A stretch of 64,000 nt of DNA from Gluconobacter cerinus (GTDB lineage: Bacteria > Pseudomonadota > Alphaproteobacteria > Acetobacterales > Acetobacteraceae), in assembly GCF_002723935.1 (NCBI RefSeq), contig NZ_BEWM01000001.1:620001-684000 (forward strand), given 5' to 3'. Under the pieces are notes generated by a model. It did no database searches. It saw only the letters and a list, made by a program, of their open reading frames with translations, and was not told where the DNA came from. Made by a program: the position numbers and the translations under genes. Below are positions 36,576 to 46,084 of this stretch, one piece after another (position 1 is the first letter of the stretch; every line of letters begins with the position of its first letter).

Positions 36576-37217
36576 ATGTCTTATGCTGTGAAGGAAATGT
36601 TCGTCACCCTCCAGGGAGAGGGTGCGCAGACGGGTCGCGCCTCGGTATTCTGCCGGTTTGCCGGGTGCAACTTGTGGTCAGGCCGAGAGCAGGACCGTGA
36701 AACGGCAGCCTGCCGCTTCTGCGACACGGACTTTATTGGAACCGACGGTGAAGGAGGCGGCCGCTTTCAGGACGCTGCCACTCTGGCGGATACGATCGAA
36801 CAATGTTGGCAAAGCGTCGCTGATGCTTCGGGCCGCCGTTATGTTGTGTTCACGGGAGGAGAGCCACTTCTCCAACTGGATGCGGAACTGATTGCTGCCG
36901 TTAAGGCCCGGGGGTTTGAGATTGCCGTTGAAACCAACGGAACAATCGCCGCACCGGACGGGATCGACTGGATCTGTGTCAGCCCCAAACCGGGTGGCGC
37001 CCTGGTCCAGAAAAATGGCTCGGAACTGAAGCTCGTATATCCCCAGATCGAGCTTCCGCCCGAACTGTTCGACACGCTGTCCTTCCAGCACTTCTGGTTG
37101 CAGCCAATGGATGGACCTAACCGCCTGGAGAACACGCAGGCTGCTGTTACGTATTGTCTGGCTCATCCGCGCTGGCGCCTTTCCCTGCAAACTCACAAGA
37201 TGATCGGAATTCCATGA
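36576..37217 (+). CDS. queE: 7-carboxy-7-deazaguanine synthase
   Basis: Radical-SAM enzyme that contracts carboxytetrahydropterin to CDG in queuosine synthesis. The 213-residue protein carries the cluster motif in the CX14CX2C form (Cys in FAGCNLW, then ACRFCDT) known from Burkholderia-type QueE, rather than CX3CX2[11 protein letters not shown] is the SAM/Gly-rich block and SPKPGG is present. The stop overlaps the queC start by four bases, so queE-queC-queD form one coupled operon. Confidence 0.95.
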   Translation: MSYAVKEMFVTLQGEGAQTGRASVFCRFAGCNLWSGREQDRETAACRFCDTDFIGTDGEGGGRFQDAATLADTIEQCWQSVADASGRRYVVFTGGEPLLQLDAELIAAVKARGFEIAVETNGTIAAPDGIDWICVSPKPGGALVQKNGSELKLVYPQIELPPELFDTLSFQHFWLQPMDGPNRLENTQAAVTYCLAHPRWRLSLQTHKMIGIP

Positions 37218-37915
37218 GCAACGCCGCCCTTGTCCTGTTTTCTGGCGGCCAGGATTCAGCAACCTGCCTCGCCTGGGCTCTGTCCCGTTTCGATCGTGTT
37301 GAGACCGTAGGTTACGCTTACGGACAACGACATCTTGTCGAGCTTGAGTGCCGTGACACCCTGCGCGCGCAGATGGCCGCCCGTTCTGCAGAATGGAGAG
37401 CAAGGCTGGGCGAAGATCATACCATTGATCTGGCATCCCTTGGCGCCCTGTCCGAGACCGCTCTGACCCGAGAAGCCGAAATTGGCTTCAACGAAAGTGG
37501 TCTGCCCAATACCTTTGTGCCAGGTCGCAACCTGATCTTCCTGACATTCGCAGCCGCGTTGGCTTATCGTCGCAACGTCAAGCATATCGTTACGGGCGTC
37601 TGTGAAACCGATTATTCAGGCTACCCGGACTGCCGCGACGATACGATCAAAGCACTACAGGTTGCCCTGAACCTGGGCATGGACCAGCGCTTCGTGCTGC
37701 ACACGCCCCTGATGTGGATCGACAAAGCTCAAACCTGGGATCTGACGGAAGAACTCGGCGGAAAAGCGCTCGTAGATCTTATCAATCAGGAGAGCCACTC
37801 CTGCTATATGGGAGATCGCACACATCAGCACGCCTGGGGTTATGGCTGCGGCACATGCCCGGCCTGCCAGCTCCGTGCTGAAGGATGGCGCCGTTATTGC
37901 GAGAGCAAAGCATGA
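37214..37915 (+). CDS. queC: 7-cyano-7-deazaguanine synthase
   Basis: ATP-dependent amidation and dehydration of CDG to preQ0. The 233-residue protein has the PP-loop [16 protein letters not shown] at its N-terminus, [15 protein letters not shown], and four C-terminal cysteines for zinc ([23 protein letters not shown]). The ATG at 37214 overlaps the queE stop; the frame is open further upstream but without support. It overlaps queD by four bases. Confidence 0.95.
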   Translation: MSNAALVLFSGGQDSATCLAWALSRFDRVETVGYAYGQRHLVELECRDTLRAQMAARSAEWRARLGEDHTIDLASLGALSETALTREAEIGFNESGLPNTFVPGRNLIFLTFAAALAYRRNVKHIVTGVCETDYSGYPDCRDDTIKALQVALNLGMDQRFVLHTPLMWIDKAQTWDLTEELGGKALVDLINQESHSCYMGDRTHQHAWGYGCGTCPACQLRAEGWRRYCESKA

Positions 37916-38445
37916 CCGCAGAACTCGTCTTTACGCGCCGTTTCTGCATGGGCCACAGGCTTATTACTGGCACCAGTGAAAAGTGTGCGGTTCCCCATGG
38001 GCATAATGAATATGTGAAGGTGACACTCCGGCCGGTTGAAGAGAAATGGCTGGATGGTCACCAGAACATGATCCTCCCATTCGCAGAGGCCAAAACCCGC
38101 TGGCATGACTTCGTGGATAACAGTCTCGACCATGCTTTGCAGCTATCGGAGCGAGACCCGCTGCTGGCATGGTTCCGGGATCACGAGCCTGAACGCGCAC
38201 GCAGGATCGTCGTCACGCCAGGCGACCCCACGACCGAAGTCATGACCGCGCTTCTGCTTGCCAAGCTGACAGCCATTCTGGCCGATCAGGGCGGAAAGCT
38301 TCGCGTTCATGAAATTGAGCTTGAAGAAACCCCGACCAACACGGTCAAGCTCAGCGGAGATCCCTCATTCTATCTTCCGCAAGTCGAGCGCGCTGCCCAC
38401 GCCTGCTGGTGGAACCGGGCAGACATGAGCATATCGGATCTTTAA
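37912..38445 (+). CDS. queD: 6-carboxy-5,6,7,8-tetrahydropterin synthase
   Basis: Converts dihydroneopterin triphosphate to carboxytetrahydropterin for queuosine. The 177-residue product has the zinc and catalytic residues of the PTPS/QueD family: FCMGHRLI, then [12 protein letters not shown], and a late [12 protein letters not shown] block. The ATG at 37912 overlaps the queC stop. Its substrate comes from FolE, whose gene is the convergent neighbour six bases away. Confidence 0.93.
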   Translation: MTAELVFTRRFCMGHRLITGTSEKCAVPHGHNEYVKVTLRPVEEKWLDGHQNMILPFAEAKTRWHDFVDNSLDHALQLSERDPLLAWFRDHEPERARRIVVTPGDPTTEVMTALLLAKLTAILADQGGKLRVHEIELEETPTNTVKLSGDPSFYLPQVERAAHACWWNRADMSISDL

Positions 38446-38451
38446 AGCCTG

Positions 38452-39090
38452 TCAGCTTCGCAGAAGAGACAGGATCTCCATGCGGGCTGCATGGTCATGC
38501 TTCCAGGTTCCCCGGGCAATCATTGTAACCGTAGTGGAACCAGGCGAGCGTACACCGCGCATACTCATGCACATATGCTCGGCTTCAATCACAACGAGAA
38601 CAGCTTCTGGCGCCAGTACATCCTCCATGGCCTGCGCGACCTGATCGGTCAGGCGCTCCTGCAACTGGGGACGTCGAGCAAAACCTTCCACAACGCGCGC
38701 CAGCTTACTAAGGCCCGTCAAACGCCCGCCTGCCGGCAGATAGGCCACATGCGCCTTACCGTGCACCGGAAGAAGGTGATGCTCACACATGGAATGGAAA
38801 TGGATATCTTTGACGATAACAGCACCATGATGCTGGTCTGCTGAGAACTGCGTCTTCAGATGATCGCGCGGGTCTTCATACAGACCTTCGAACACTTCCA
38901 GATACATCTTCGCCACGCGCTGAGGCGTGTCATGTAAGCCCTCGCGTTCCGGATTTTCCCCGATCGCTTCCAGAATTGTACGAACTGCACCCGCAATCCG
39001 CTCTTGCGCATCGGCAGGCCGAGACAAGCCTTCGAGCGGGCGCAGATCTTCATTGCTGGCTTTTGCAGCCGTGGCGTTCCGGTCAGTCAT
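38452..39090 (-). CDS. folE: GTP cyclohydrolase I
   Basis: Makes dihydroneopterin triphosphate, the shared precursor for folate and queuosine. The 212-residue protein has the Zn-binding [16 protein letters not shown] motif, [24 protein letters not shown] and the final Zn Cys in [11 protein letters not shown]. Length is normal, with an N-terminal extension of about 30 residues. It is the last gene of folP-folBK-folE on the minus strand. Confidence 0.96.
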   Translation of the reverse strand: MTDRNATAAKASNEDLRPLEGLSRPADAQERIAGAVRTILEAIGENPEREGLHDTPQRVAKMYLEVFEGLYEDPRDHLKTQFSADQHHGAVIVKDIHFHSMCEHHLLPVHGKAHVAYLPAGGRLTGLSKLARVVEGFARRPQLQERLTDQVAQAMEDVLAPEAVLVVIEAEHMCMSMRGVRSPGSTTVTMIARGTWKHDHAARMEILSLLRS

Positions 39091-39098
39091 GTCGGGTT

Positions 39099-39986
39099 TC
39101 AGGCTCCTTCGTTCCCCGAAGCGGCACGATCCGGGTCACGCCGGGTCACATCTCCGCTGGTTCGAGGCAGGACTGCTAGCGCGTCCGCCACCCGACGTCC
39201 ACCAATCACACGCTCTGCCGCTATTTCCGCCAGAGGTTCGAGAACAAACGCCCGCTCAAACAGATGGCGATGCGGCAGCGTCAAAATGCGGTCAGAAATA
39301 CTGCATTCATCATAATGAAGAAGATCAATATCGATGGCCCGCGCGCCCCAGCGGAGACCCGGCTGCCGACCCAACTCCCGTTCAATCCGCTTACAAATCG
39401 CCAGCACTGCATGAGGACGCAGCGTTGTCTGACCCGTTACACACAGATTGACGAATCCCGGCTGCTCGATCCCACCCCACGGTGCACTATCGTACAGGGA
39501 GGAGACGTTCAGAAGCTGCAAGCCACTCTCCAGAGACAGACAATCTGTTGCGGTTGCCAGAATTGCCTCACGATCCCCCAGGTTGGCGCCCAGCGAGAAC
39601 GCAACCTCATGAACCCGCTGGCGCTCAACTGTCGTCGCGGTTTCCGATACGGGATAGGGCACGGGTGCAGACGGCTTACGTACGGTCACAAGCACCTGCT
39701 CAACACGCTCCAGACGCCTCAAAACCTCATCAGCAATCCGTCCCGCCAGGGCCTCTATCAGGCCCATGGGCTTTCCGGTCACGATGTCAGAAGCGATATC
39801 GCACAAAGTGCCGTAGCAGACGGCCTGAAGGTAGTCGTCTGTTTCGATAGCCCCTGAGAGATCTGCACGAATCTCGATATCAATGATGAAGCGTTGCCCG
39901 ATCCGGTTCTCTTCCGGCAACACGCCATGATAGCCGAACAGACAAAGATCCCGGACAAAGACGGCAGTCAGCGGGGCGGTAATCAT
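39099..39986 (-). CDS. folBK: Bifunctional dihydroneopterin aldolase / HPPK fusion
   Basis: Two consecutive folate enzymes in one 295-residue chain. Residues 1-120 are FolB ([44 protein letters not shown]). From about 128 comes Fol[14 protein letters not shown], the [11 protein letters not shown] block, [15 protein letters not shown] and [13 protein letters not shown]. The fusion would channel hydroxymethyl-dihydropterin to its pyrophosphorylation. Its start overlaps folP by four bases. The last 30 residues are a charged tail of unknown role. Confidence 0.95.
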   Translation of the reverse strand: MITAPLTAVFVRDLCLFGYHGVLPEENRIGQRFIIDIEIRADLSGAIETDDYLQAVCYGTLCDIASDIVTGKPMGLIEALAGRIADEVLRRLERVEQVLVTVRKPSAPVPYPVSETATTVERQRVHEVAFSLGANLGDREAILATATDCLSLESGLQLLNVSSLYDSAPWGGIEQPGFVNLCVTGQTTLRPHAVLAICKRIERELGRQPGLRWGARAIDIDLLHYDECSISDRILTLPHRHLFERAFVLEPLAEIAAERVIGGRRVADALAVLPRTSGDVTRRDPDRAASGNEGA

Positions 39987-40750
39987 TTACAGTCCTTCAG
40001 GATCTGGCGCATTGCCAGCGCATCTGCATGCTCCCGAACGTCATGAACACGCAGAATATCAGCGCCAGCATCTGCACCGAAAAGATTGGCAGCCAGAGTT
40101 CCCGCCAGCCGTTCATCTACAGGACGCCCTAGCAGATATCCAAACATAGACTTCCGGGAGAGCCCCAGAAGGACCGGCAGACCATACTCCTGTTTCAGAA
40201 TACCAAGAGAGGCCACGGCCTGGACGTTCTGATCCTGTGTTTTGCCAAAACCAATTCCCGGGTCCAGAATCAGGAAGTCTTTCTTTACCCCGGCCTTCTC
40301 AGCCAGATTGAGTGAATAATCAAAAAACCGGCGCCAGTCCGCCAGTAGATCCAATTGGTCATCGCAATCATGCCGGTTGTGCATGAGAACCGCCGAGGCT
40401 CCCCTGTCTGCCACCACGAACGCCATATCTGGATCGGCCTGAAAGCCCCAGACATCATTGATAACTCGCGCGCCCGCCTGAAGGGCTTTCCGAGCGACCA
40501 CGGCTTTCGTTGTATCGACCGAGATTGGAACGCCCTCGGGCGCAAGACGGTTAATAATCGGCTCAAGCCGCGCCCATTCCTCATCGGCCGGCACTGAGCG
40601 AAAACCGGGTCGCGTTGACTCCGCCCCGATATCCAGAATGTCGGCACCATCAGTGAGCATGGACCGGGCGTGTGCCAGCGCTGTTTCCGGGGCCTGAAAA
40701 TGACCACCATCAGAAAACGAATCCGGCGTAACATTCAGGATACCCATCAA
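39983..40750 (-). CDS. folP: Dihydropteroate synthase
   Basis: Condenses hydroxymethyl-dihydropterin pyrophosphate with p-aminobenzoate. The motifs MGILNVTPDSFSDGG, DIGAESTRPG, INDVWGFQ and LDPGIGFGKTQDQN are intact. The start is unclear. TTG 40750 and ATG 40747 begin right at the first motif, whereas the family usually has 15 or more residues before it. The same frame is open, with plausible protein (GRQPLLMGIL), back to a stop near 40940 but contains no ATG, GTG or TTG. First gene of folP-folBK-folE. Confidence 0.93.
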   Translation of the reverse strand: MMGILNVTPDSFSDGGHFQAPETALAHARSMLTDGADILDIGAESTRPGFRSVPADEEWARLEPIINRLAPEGVPISVDTTKAVVARKALQAGARVINDVWGFQADPDMAFVVADRGASAVLMHNRHDCDDQLDLLADWRRFFDYSLNLAEKAGVKKDFLILDPGIGFGKTQDQNVQAVASLGILKQEYGLPVLLGLSRKSMFGYLLGRPVDERLAGTLAANLFGADAGADILRVHDVREHADALAMRQILKDCK

Positions 40751-41075
40751 TAAGGGCTGTCTTCCTGAAGGGGAGCCAGAAAGACGTGAAGGGCTACTTT
40801 CAGACGGAAACAGAGAGAACAGTTTCGATATACCTTGGTGCGAGAAGAGCCGGAGAATCCCAGCTTCTTCAACTGTAAGAGACCTGCATCGTAGTCCGCC
40901 CGCATGTGAACGGACAGTGGCGAAGTTTCCGCCTTGCTACATGGAAGACGATCTTCACGAGAACGCCTCCATGCTCATATGGCACTCAATTACGGCACTA
41001 ATTGGGATCCGAAATTTACGCTTTTCACATTCCCTGCAACGGCCCTTCCGGCACCTACGAACTTCTCTTAAGAAT
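40751..41075. other. 325-base gap between folP and the DsbA-like gene
   Basis: The part up to about 40940 stays open in the folP frame without a normal start codon. The rest holds no convincing gene. A palindrome-like CTTAAG stretch lies near 41068-41078, beside the DsbA-like stop. No clear terminator is seen for the DsbA-like transcript. Confidence 0.4.
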
Positions 41076-41840
41076 TCAGGATTTTCTAGCCTGCTCCAGA
41101 AAGGCTTCCATCTGCTCTTCATTAAGAGCTCCCGGAGCGACGGCAGCCGAACCGAAAATAAACGTCGGCGTCCCGTCAAGATTGATCGCACGCCCCTGAT
41201 CCAGATTGGTCGTGATCAGAGCGACAGTCGCAGGCGAGCTCATGTCTGCTTTCAGGCGATCGGCATCCAGACCGTTTGCCTTCGCAAGCTCCGTAATCCG
41301 TTCCATGGTCGGCTTGGTGGTATCCGCCATCAGGGCCTGACGCATCACGTCATATTTCCCCTGCGCGCTGGCAGCGAAAATGGCCCGGCTATCCAGCACG
41401 CTGCCGCTTCCCAGAACTGGAATAACCTTTTCAACCAGACGGACATCCGGATGACGGGCCAGAAAACGATCAACTTCCGGCATCATGGCCCGGCAATATG
41501 AGCAGCGCGGATCAAAGAATTCCACCACGGTAATTTTTCCGTGCGGATTACCGCGAACAGCATAGTCAGGAGCCGTCTGCAGGTCATGCAGATGCGTTTT
41601 TACAGCCTCAAGAGCCGAATCCTGCTTCTGCTGCTCCGCTTTCTCTCGCAGGGAGCGGATGGCATCCGTCAGAATGGAAGGATCTTCTTTCAGAGCCTGC
41701 CGAAGGATCTGAACCACTTCGGCACGCTGTGCAGGCGTAAAGTTTTCTGAGGGGCTTCCCGAAGCGGCCATCGCAGCATTCCCGTAGGAAGAAAGCGCAG
41801 CAAAAACGGCGAAAACCGTTGCGGACAGGCGATGTTTCAC
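41076..41840 (-). CDS. DsbA-like periplasmic thiol:disulfide protein
   Basis: A 254-residue exported thioredoxin-fold protein. Residues 1-25 are a signal peptide (GTG start at 41840). A helical N-terminal region (EVVQILRQALKEDPSILTD) precedes the fold, as in ScsC/BdbD-type proteins where it drives oligomerisation. The active site is CSYC in FFDPRCSYCRAMMPE, and the cis-Pro loop is GTPTFIFG. It probably oxidises or isomerises disulfides in the periplasm. Transcribed away from the GGT-like gene. Confidence 0.9.
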   Translation of the reverse strand: MKHRLSATVFAVFAALSSYGNAAMAASGSPSENFTPAQRAEVVQILRQALKEDPSILTDAIRSLREKAEQQKQDSALEAVKTHLHDLQTAPDYAVRGNPHGKITVVEFFDPRCSYCRAMMPEVDRFLARHPDVRLVEKVIPVLGSGSVLDSRAIFAASAQGKYDVMRQALMADTTKPTMERITELAKANGLDADRLKADMSSPATVALITTNLDQGRAINLDGTPTFIFGSAAVAPGALNEEQMEAFLEQARKS

Positions 41841-42041
41841 AGAAGGCTCCGGATTGCAGAAGACGCGGCACCGTAACTGTCCGCGGCCATTAATGAAAGA
41901 CTGTCACAAAGAGAAGCGCCCAAGACCTCTCCCACAACAGAGGGATTACCGTTATGACTGAGCAAACTGAATGTGAGGTCTCTTCCGAATGGGGAGCATC
42001 TCACTTGCCGGACCCGAGACCAGATAGTGGAGAAACGCCAG

Positions 42042-43436
42042 GTGGCGCACCGTCGAAACCAGATTTCCCTCCGCGGCTCCCGTAAGGCAGGCCGCGTGTC
42101 GTTCCACCTTCTGGCTTCGGTAGCCTCAGGGCTCCTGCTGACCGCCTGCTCAAGCATTCCTGGCTTCACGTCCCTCGTGGGCACAGCTCCCGCCCCGGCT
42201 CTCACAGGCAGCATCGGCACAGTGGTCGCTGACGAACCACAGGCAGCACTTGTTGGCCACGATGTTCTGGCACGCAAAGGCAATGCTGCAGACGCCGCAG
42301 TGGCCACAGCCATCGCCCTTGGTGTGACCCTTCCCTCCCGCGCGTCTCTGGGCGGTGGAGGCGCATGCCTCATATCCCAGCCCGGCGCCCCTGCGCAGAG
42401 CATCAGTTTCCTCCCCGCTGCTGGTAGCAGTGCAGGTGGCAATCGCCCGGCATCCACGCCTGCCACGCTTCGCGGCCTGTTCCTGATCCATCACCATTAT
42501 GGCTCGGTTGAATTCAACGACCTGATCGCCCCCTCGATGAACCTTGCCAGCAACGGCATCACCGTGAGCCGGGCTCTTGCCTCTGATCTGGCGGTCGTAC
42601 GTACTGCCCTTCTGGCTGACGAAAATGCACGGGCGATCTTCGGTCGTGGCGAAGCTGGAACCCTGACTTCTGGCGATACTCTGATCCAGCCTCGTCTGGC
42701 TGGCTTTCTGGAGCGGGTTCGGTCAGCAGGCGTTGGCGATTTGTATAATGGTGCCTTGGCTGACGTTTACAGCACAGCCGCTCAAAAAGCTGGTGGGGGC
42801 CTCAACACCAGCGATCTACGTAAAACGCTGCCGGTCGAGACGGTTGCTCTCACCACACAAGCCAACGGCATCAGCGCTTCGTTCCTTGCGCCACCCGCTG
42901 ATGGCGGCCTTGGCGCAGCCATTCGCTATACAACCGGTTCATCTGCCCAGGGCGCTGTCAGCGCCTGGCGCGCTGCGAGCGCAACGGATGTCGCTGCCGC
43001 ACAGGCAGCTCTGGATAACGGCAAGACAGGAGGTAGCGCTCTTCCCGCACTTCCCGCCTCCACATCCTTTGTCGTCACGGACCGTAATGGCATGGCCGTT
43101 GCCTGCAGCCTGAGCGAGAACAACCTGTTTGGAACAGGTCGTATCGCTGGCAGCACGGGCATCGTGCTTGGTGCATCTCCCGCCGCGACACCTCGCCCCC
43201 TCCTCGCAGCGGCAATTCTAAGAGACCGCCGCGGATTGAAGGCTGCGATTGCGGCGTCTGGTCAGAATGACGCTGCGGATGCTGTGGGCGATGCGGCACG
43301 AGCTGCAACTCAGGGGGCAGAAATTGCCCATTCCGGCGCAGGTCGCGTCAACGCAGTAACGTGCACTGACGGCAATAACTGCCACGGAAACACCGATCCG
43401 CGCGGCGCAGGCCTTGCCGCCGGAACAACGAACTGA
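42042..43436 (+). CDS. Gamma-glutamyltransferase-like lipoprotein
   Basis: Related to gamma-glutamyltranspeptidase but shorter (about 464 residues against about 580). A lipobox LLTACSS follows a basic n-region. GGT-like blocks include GNAADAAVATAIALGVTLP and LGGGGACLIS. In the autocleavage region the nucleophile Thr of the NTTHYSV motif is replaced by Ser in ASTSFVV, while NNLFGTGRIAGSTGIVLG is retained. It may be a Ser-based or inactive homologue. GTG 42042 is chosen for GGAG nine bases upstream; GTG 41973 and 42096 are alternatives. The stop abuts the fliP stop with no base between. Confidence 0.82.
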   Translation: MAHRRNQISLRGSRKAGRVSFHLLASVASGLLLTACSSIPGFTSLVGTAPAPALTGSIGTVVADEPQAALVGHDVLARKGNAADAAVATAIALGVTLPSRASLGGGGACLISQPGAPAQSISFLPAAGSSAGGNRPASTPATLRGLFLIHHHYGSVEFNDLIAPSMNLASNGITVSRALASDLAVVRTALLADENARAIFGRGEAGTLTSGDTLIQPRLAGFLERVRSAGVGDLYNGALADVYSTAAQKAGGGLNTSDLRKTLPVETVALTTQANGISASFLAPPADGGLGAAIRYTTGSSAQGAVSAWRAASATDVAAAQAALDNGKTGGSALPALPASTSFVVTDRNGMAVACSLSENNLFGTGRIAGSTGIVLGASPAATPRPLLAAAILRDRRGLKAAIAASGQNDAADAVGDAARAATQGAEIAHSGAGRVNAVTCTDGNNCHGNTDPRGAGLAAGTTN

Positions 43437-44174
43437 TTACCCGGTAAAGCTTCTTACAAGGCTCCCCGCCACCAGTGACCAGCCATCGACGATCACAAAG
43501 AAGATCAGTTTGAAGGGCAAAGACACTGTGCTGGGGGGGAGCATCATCATGCCAAGGCTCATCAAGACACTCGAAACAACGAGATCGATGACGAGGAATG
43601 GCAGATACAGCAGAAATCCCATTTCAAAACCGCGCCGCAGCTCTCCAATCATGAAAGCCGGCACAAGAACACGCCACGGTGTGTCCTCAATTTTTTGAGG
43701 CGGCTTTTCATGGGCAATGTCCAGAAAGGTTGAAATGTCTGCAGGCCGTGCCGTAGCGGCCATGAAATCATGAAAAGGCTGCGCAGACCGGCTTAACCCT
43801 TCCATCTCACCAACCTGCCCCGCCATCATGGGAGCAACGCCTGTATCCCAGGATTTCTGAAGCGTAGGCTGCATCACAAATAACGTCAGAAAAAGCGCCA
43901 ACCCGATCAGAACGGTATTCGGCGGCGTGCCCTGCGCGCCGAGTGCGCTTCTCAGCAGCGACAACACAATCACGATCCGCGTAAAGGCTGTCACCATCAC
44001 CAGAAGACTGGGGGCAAGCGACAAAACGGTGATGAGGGCACTGAGCTGCACCAGCCTGCTGGTCGTTCCAGCCCCGCCGGACTGCCCCAGATCAATACTG
44101 ACGGCCTGAGCATATGCCAGATGCGGACACAAAAGACAGAGCAGGAGCGCAAACAGGAGAAGGCAGGACTTCAC
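43437..44174 (-). CDS. fliP: Flagellar export protein FliP
   Basis: Core membrane subunit of the flagellar type III export gate. The 245-residue protein has a signal peptide (MKSCLLLFALLLCLL), then the FliP signature MVTAFTRIVIVLSLLRSALG and PPNTVLIGLALFLTLFVM, and FMIGELRRGFEMGFLLYLPFLVIDLVVSSVLMSLGMMM near the end (stated here as the last membrane segments, about 185-225). It overlaps fliO by four bases. Confidence 0.96.
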   Translation of the reverse strand: MKSCLLLFALLLCLLCPHLAYAQAVSIDLGQSGGAGTTSRLVQLSALITVLSLAPSLLVMVTAFTRIVIVLSLLRSALGAQGTPPNTVLIGLALFLTLFVMQPTLQKSWDTGVAPMMAGQVGEMEGLSRSAQPFHDFMAATARPADISTFLDIAHEKPPQKIEDTPWRVLVPAFMIGELRRGFEMGFLLYLPFLVIDLVVSSVLMSLGMMMLPPSTVSLPFKLIFFVIVDGWSLVAGSLVRSFTG

Positions 44175-44464
44175 GAAGCCTCCTCCAGCGCTGCAGCAAA
44201 ACTGGCTCTGTCACCATGCCATTCCAGCAGCACATCCTGACTGCCACCAGTCAAAACCAGAACTTCGCGGCTACCGTACCGTATGACTGAAAGTCGCCGG
44301 GTGCGATCCAAGGCCATCTGTCCCACAAGAGACAGCCCCGCACCGGACTTTCCATGCCCTCCCTGACGAGAGCGGACGGCCTTCAGCAAAGGCTTCAGAC
44401 CGACAAGAAGCACTATTATGAACATTAACGCCGAACAGGCAGTCAAACCGTCATGGAGGGTCAT
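44171..44464 (-). CDS. fliO: Flagellar protein FliO
   Basis: A 97-residue protein with one N-terminal membrane helix (about 10-27) and a small cytoplasmic domain (LDRTRRLSVIRYGSREVLVLTGG) typical of FliO. FliO helps to assemble the FliP ring. It is coupled to fliP by a four-base overlap and is divergent from the flgB cluster. Confidence 0.85.
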   Translation of the reverse strand: MTLHDGLTACSALMFIIVLLVGLKPLLKAVRSRQGGHGKSGAGLSLVGQMALDRTRRLSVIRYGSREVLVLTGGSQDVLLEWHGDRASFAAALEEAS

Positions 44465-44670
44465 GGCACCGTATTTCCTTCACTTTGGAAAAGAGTGCCG
44501 GACAAAGATTAATAGACGCCTAATAGCGGCTGGAATTCTGCTCATCACGCCCCCGATTATCATCGGAGGCCGGAGAATCATGGATGCTATCAACCATTCA
44601 TTAAGCACTTTCCGCCATGATCAACTCTATCGGGCCGAAACAGGGTTCTGCATGGAGGGAAACTGCAGCA

Positions 44671-45063
44671 ATGCGCAACACGGACACCACAGCGACCAGT
44701 GGCACAAACCTGTTTGCCCTTGGTCAGGACCGTCTGAACTGGCTTCAGGCGCGTCAGCAGGTTCTTGCAGGTAACATCGCCAATGCAGATACCCCTGATT
44801 ACACACCCAAGGATGTCTCCCCTTTTGAAGCGGCATTAAGCCAGTTCGAGATCACGCCCACGGCGACGCAGCCTCAACATATCGGCTCATCAGCCTCCGT
44901 CACGCATGTGCAAGACGTTGAAACCGAGCAGTCTCTGGATGGCAACCAGGTTTCCCTCGATCAGCAGATGGAACAGGTGGCAGACGTGAGCGACCAGCAG
45001 CATCTCGCAGTCAATATCTACGGAAAATACATGAGCATGTTTCAGACAGTTCTCGGCAAATAA
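44671..45063 (+). CDS. flgB: Flagellar basal-body rod protein FlgB
   Basis: Proximal rod subunit. It has the rod-protein N-terminal motif (LQARQQVLAGNIANADTPDYTP) and the C-terminal helix (AVNIYGKYMSMFQTVLGK). ATG 44671 is preferred because GGAGGG lies about 11 bases before it; ATG 44617 is in frame but lacks such a site. It starts a plus-strand run flgB-flgC-fliE-fliQ-fliR-flhB. Confidence 0.93.
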   Translation: MRNTDTTATSGTNLFALGQDRLNWLQARQQVLAGNIANADTPDYTPKDVSPFEAALSQFEITPTATQPQHIGSSASVTHVQDVETEQSLDGNQVSLDQQMEQVADVSDQQHLAVNIYGKYMSMFQTVLGK

Positions 45064-45076
45064 GGGGAGTTGACCC

Positions 45077-45484
45077 ATGAACCTCTCCAACACCATCGGC
45101 ATTTCTGCCAGCGGGATGGATGCTCAGGCCCAGCGCCTGCGGATTGTGGCCGAAAACCTTGCCAACCAAGACACGACAGGCTCCACACCCGGCGCGGATC
45201 CCTACCGACGAAAAACCATCACTTTCGCAGAACACGTGGACAACGATACTGATCGTTCCACAGTCGATGTGCAGGAAATCGGCCGGGACATGTCTGACTT
45301 CCAGACGAAGTATGACCCGTCTCATCCAGCGGCCAATGCACAGGGCTATGTGAAAATTTCCAACGTGGATTCAATGGTGGAGATGATGGACATGCGCGAA
45401 GCCGAACGCTCGTACGAAGCCAACCTCAACACCATGCAAAGCACCCGTACCATGCTGTCCCGCACACTGGACCTGTTGAAATAA
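45077..45484 (+). CDS. flgC: Flagellar basal-body rod protein FlgC
   Basis: Rod subunit of 135 residues. N-terminal ISASGMDAQAQRLRIVAENLANQDTTG and C-terminal MMDMREAERSYEANLNTMQSTRTMLSRTLDLLK regions (about 115-135 for the latter) match FlgC. RBS GGGGAG is just upstream. It lies 13 bases after flgB. Confidence 0.95.
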   Translation: MNLSNTIGISASGMDAQAQRLRIVAENLANQDTTGSTPGADPYRRKTITFAEHVDNDTDRSTVDVQEIGRDMSDFQTKYDPSHPAANAQGYVKISNVDSMVEMMDMREAERSYEANLNTMQSTRTMLSRTLDLLK

Positions 45485-45487
45485 CTC

Positions 45488-45808
45488 ATGATCACGTCCC
45501 TTTCCCAAGCGCATAGCGCATACGCCCAAAGCCTTCAGAGCCGCTTTCAGACAGGAGTGACGGACGACGTTCCTGATGGCACGGCTACCTCGAGCGATTT
45601 CGGCTCTGTCATGTCGCAGGCGGTCAGCAGCGTCATCAACACTGGCCATGATGCAGAAGCACAGTCTGCTGCCGGACTGCATGGCGGCGGGGACATGACT
45701 CAGATCGTCACAGCCGTATCCAACGCCCAGCTCGCGCTTCAAACATCCACGGTTCTTCGAGACCGAATGGTGCAGGCGTACCAGGACGTTATGAAAATGA
45801 CGATCTGA
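45488..45808 (+). CDS. fliE: Flagellar hook-basal body protein FliE
   Basis: Links the MS ring to the rod. The 106-residue protein ends with the family block AVSNAQLALQTSTVLRDRMVQAYQDVMKM. The N-terminal half is variable, as usual. Starts three bases after flgC and ends three bases before fliQ. Confidence 0.92.
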   Translation: MITSLSQAHSAYAQSLQSRFQTGVTDDVPDGTATSSDFGSVMSQAVSSVINTGHDAEAQSAAGLHGGGDMTQIVTAVSNAQLALQTSTVLRDRMVQAYQDVMKMTI

Positions 45809-45811
45809 CCA

Positions 45812-46084
45812 ATGCAGGCAATCGATCTGGGCGCGATTCTGGAGCAGACCTTCATTGTCGCCCTCAAACTGAGCGCTCCGGCTCTCCTCACTGCGCTGGC
45901 CGTTGGTCTGTTGGTGTCACTCTTTCAAGCCGTCACGCAGCTGAATGAGAGCACATTGTCCTTTGTCCCCAAAGTGATCGCCATCGGTGTTGTCATGATG
46001 ATGGCAGGCTCCTTCATGACCGCAACCCTGCTGACGTTCACGCGACATCTGTTTGATCAGCTCATTCTCGTCGGAACAACGTGA
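45812..46084 (+). CDS. fliQ: Flagellar export protein FliQ
   Basis: A 90-residue export-gate subunit with two membrane helices and the conserved central loop LVSLFQAVTQLNESTLSFVPKV. It overlaps fliR by four bases. Confidence 0.95.
   Translation: MQAIDLGAILEQTFIVALKLSAPALLTALAVGLLVSLFQAVTQLNESTLSFVPKVIAIGVVMMMAGSFMTATLLTFTRHLFDQLILVGTT

Noticed and set aside
40917-41501. 194-codon plus-strand frame opposite the DsbA-like gene
   Set aside because: Composition is basic and low in structure, no ribosome site is seen, and the minus-strand gene has a signal peptide and CxxC motif.
44465-44670. Sigma-54 promoter before flgB
   Set aside because: A TGG and a TGC are present near 44530, but their spacing does not fit the GG-N10-GC pattern.
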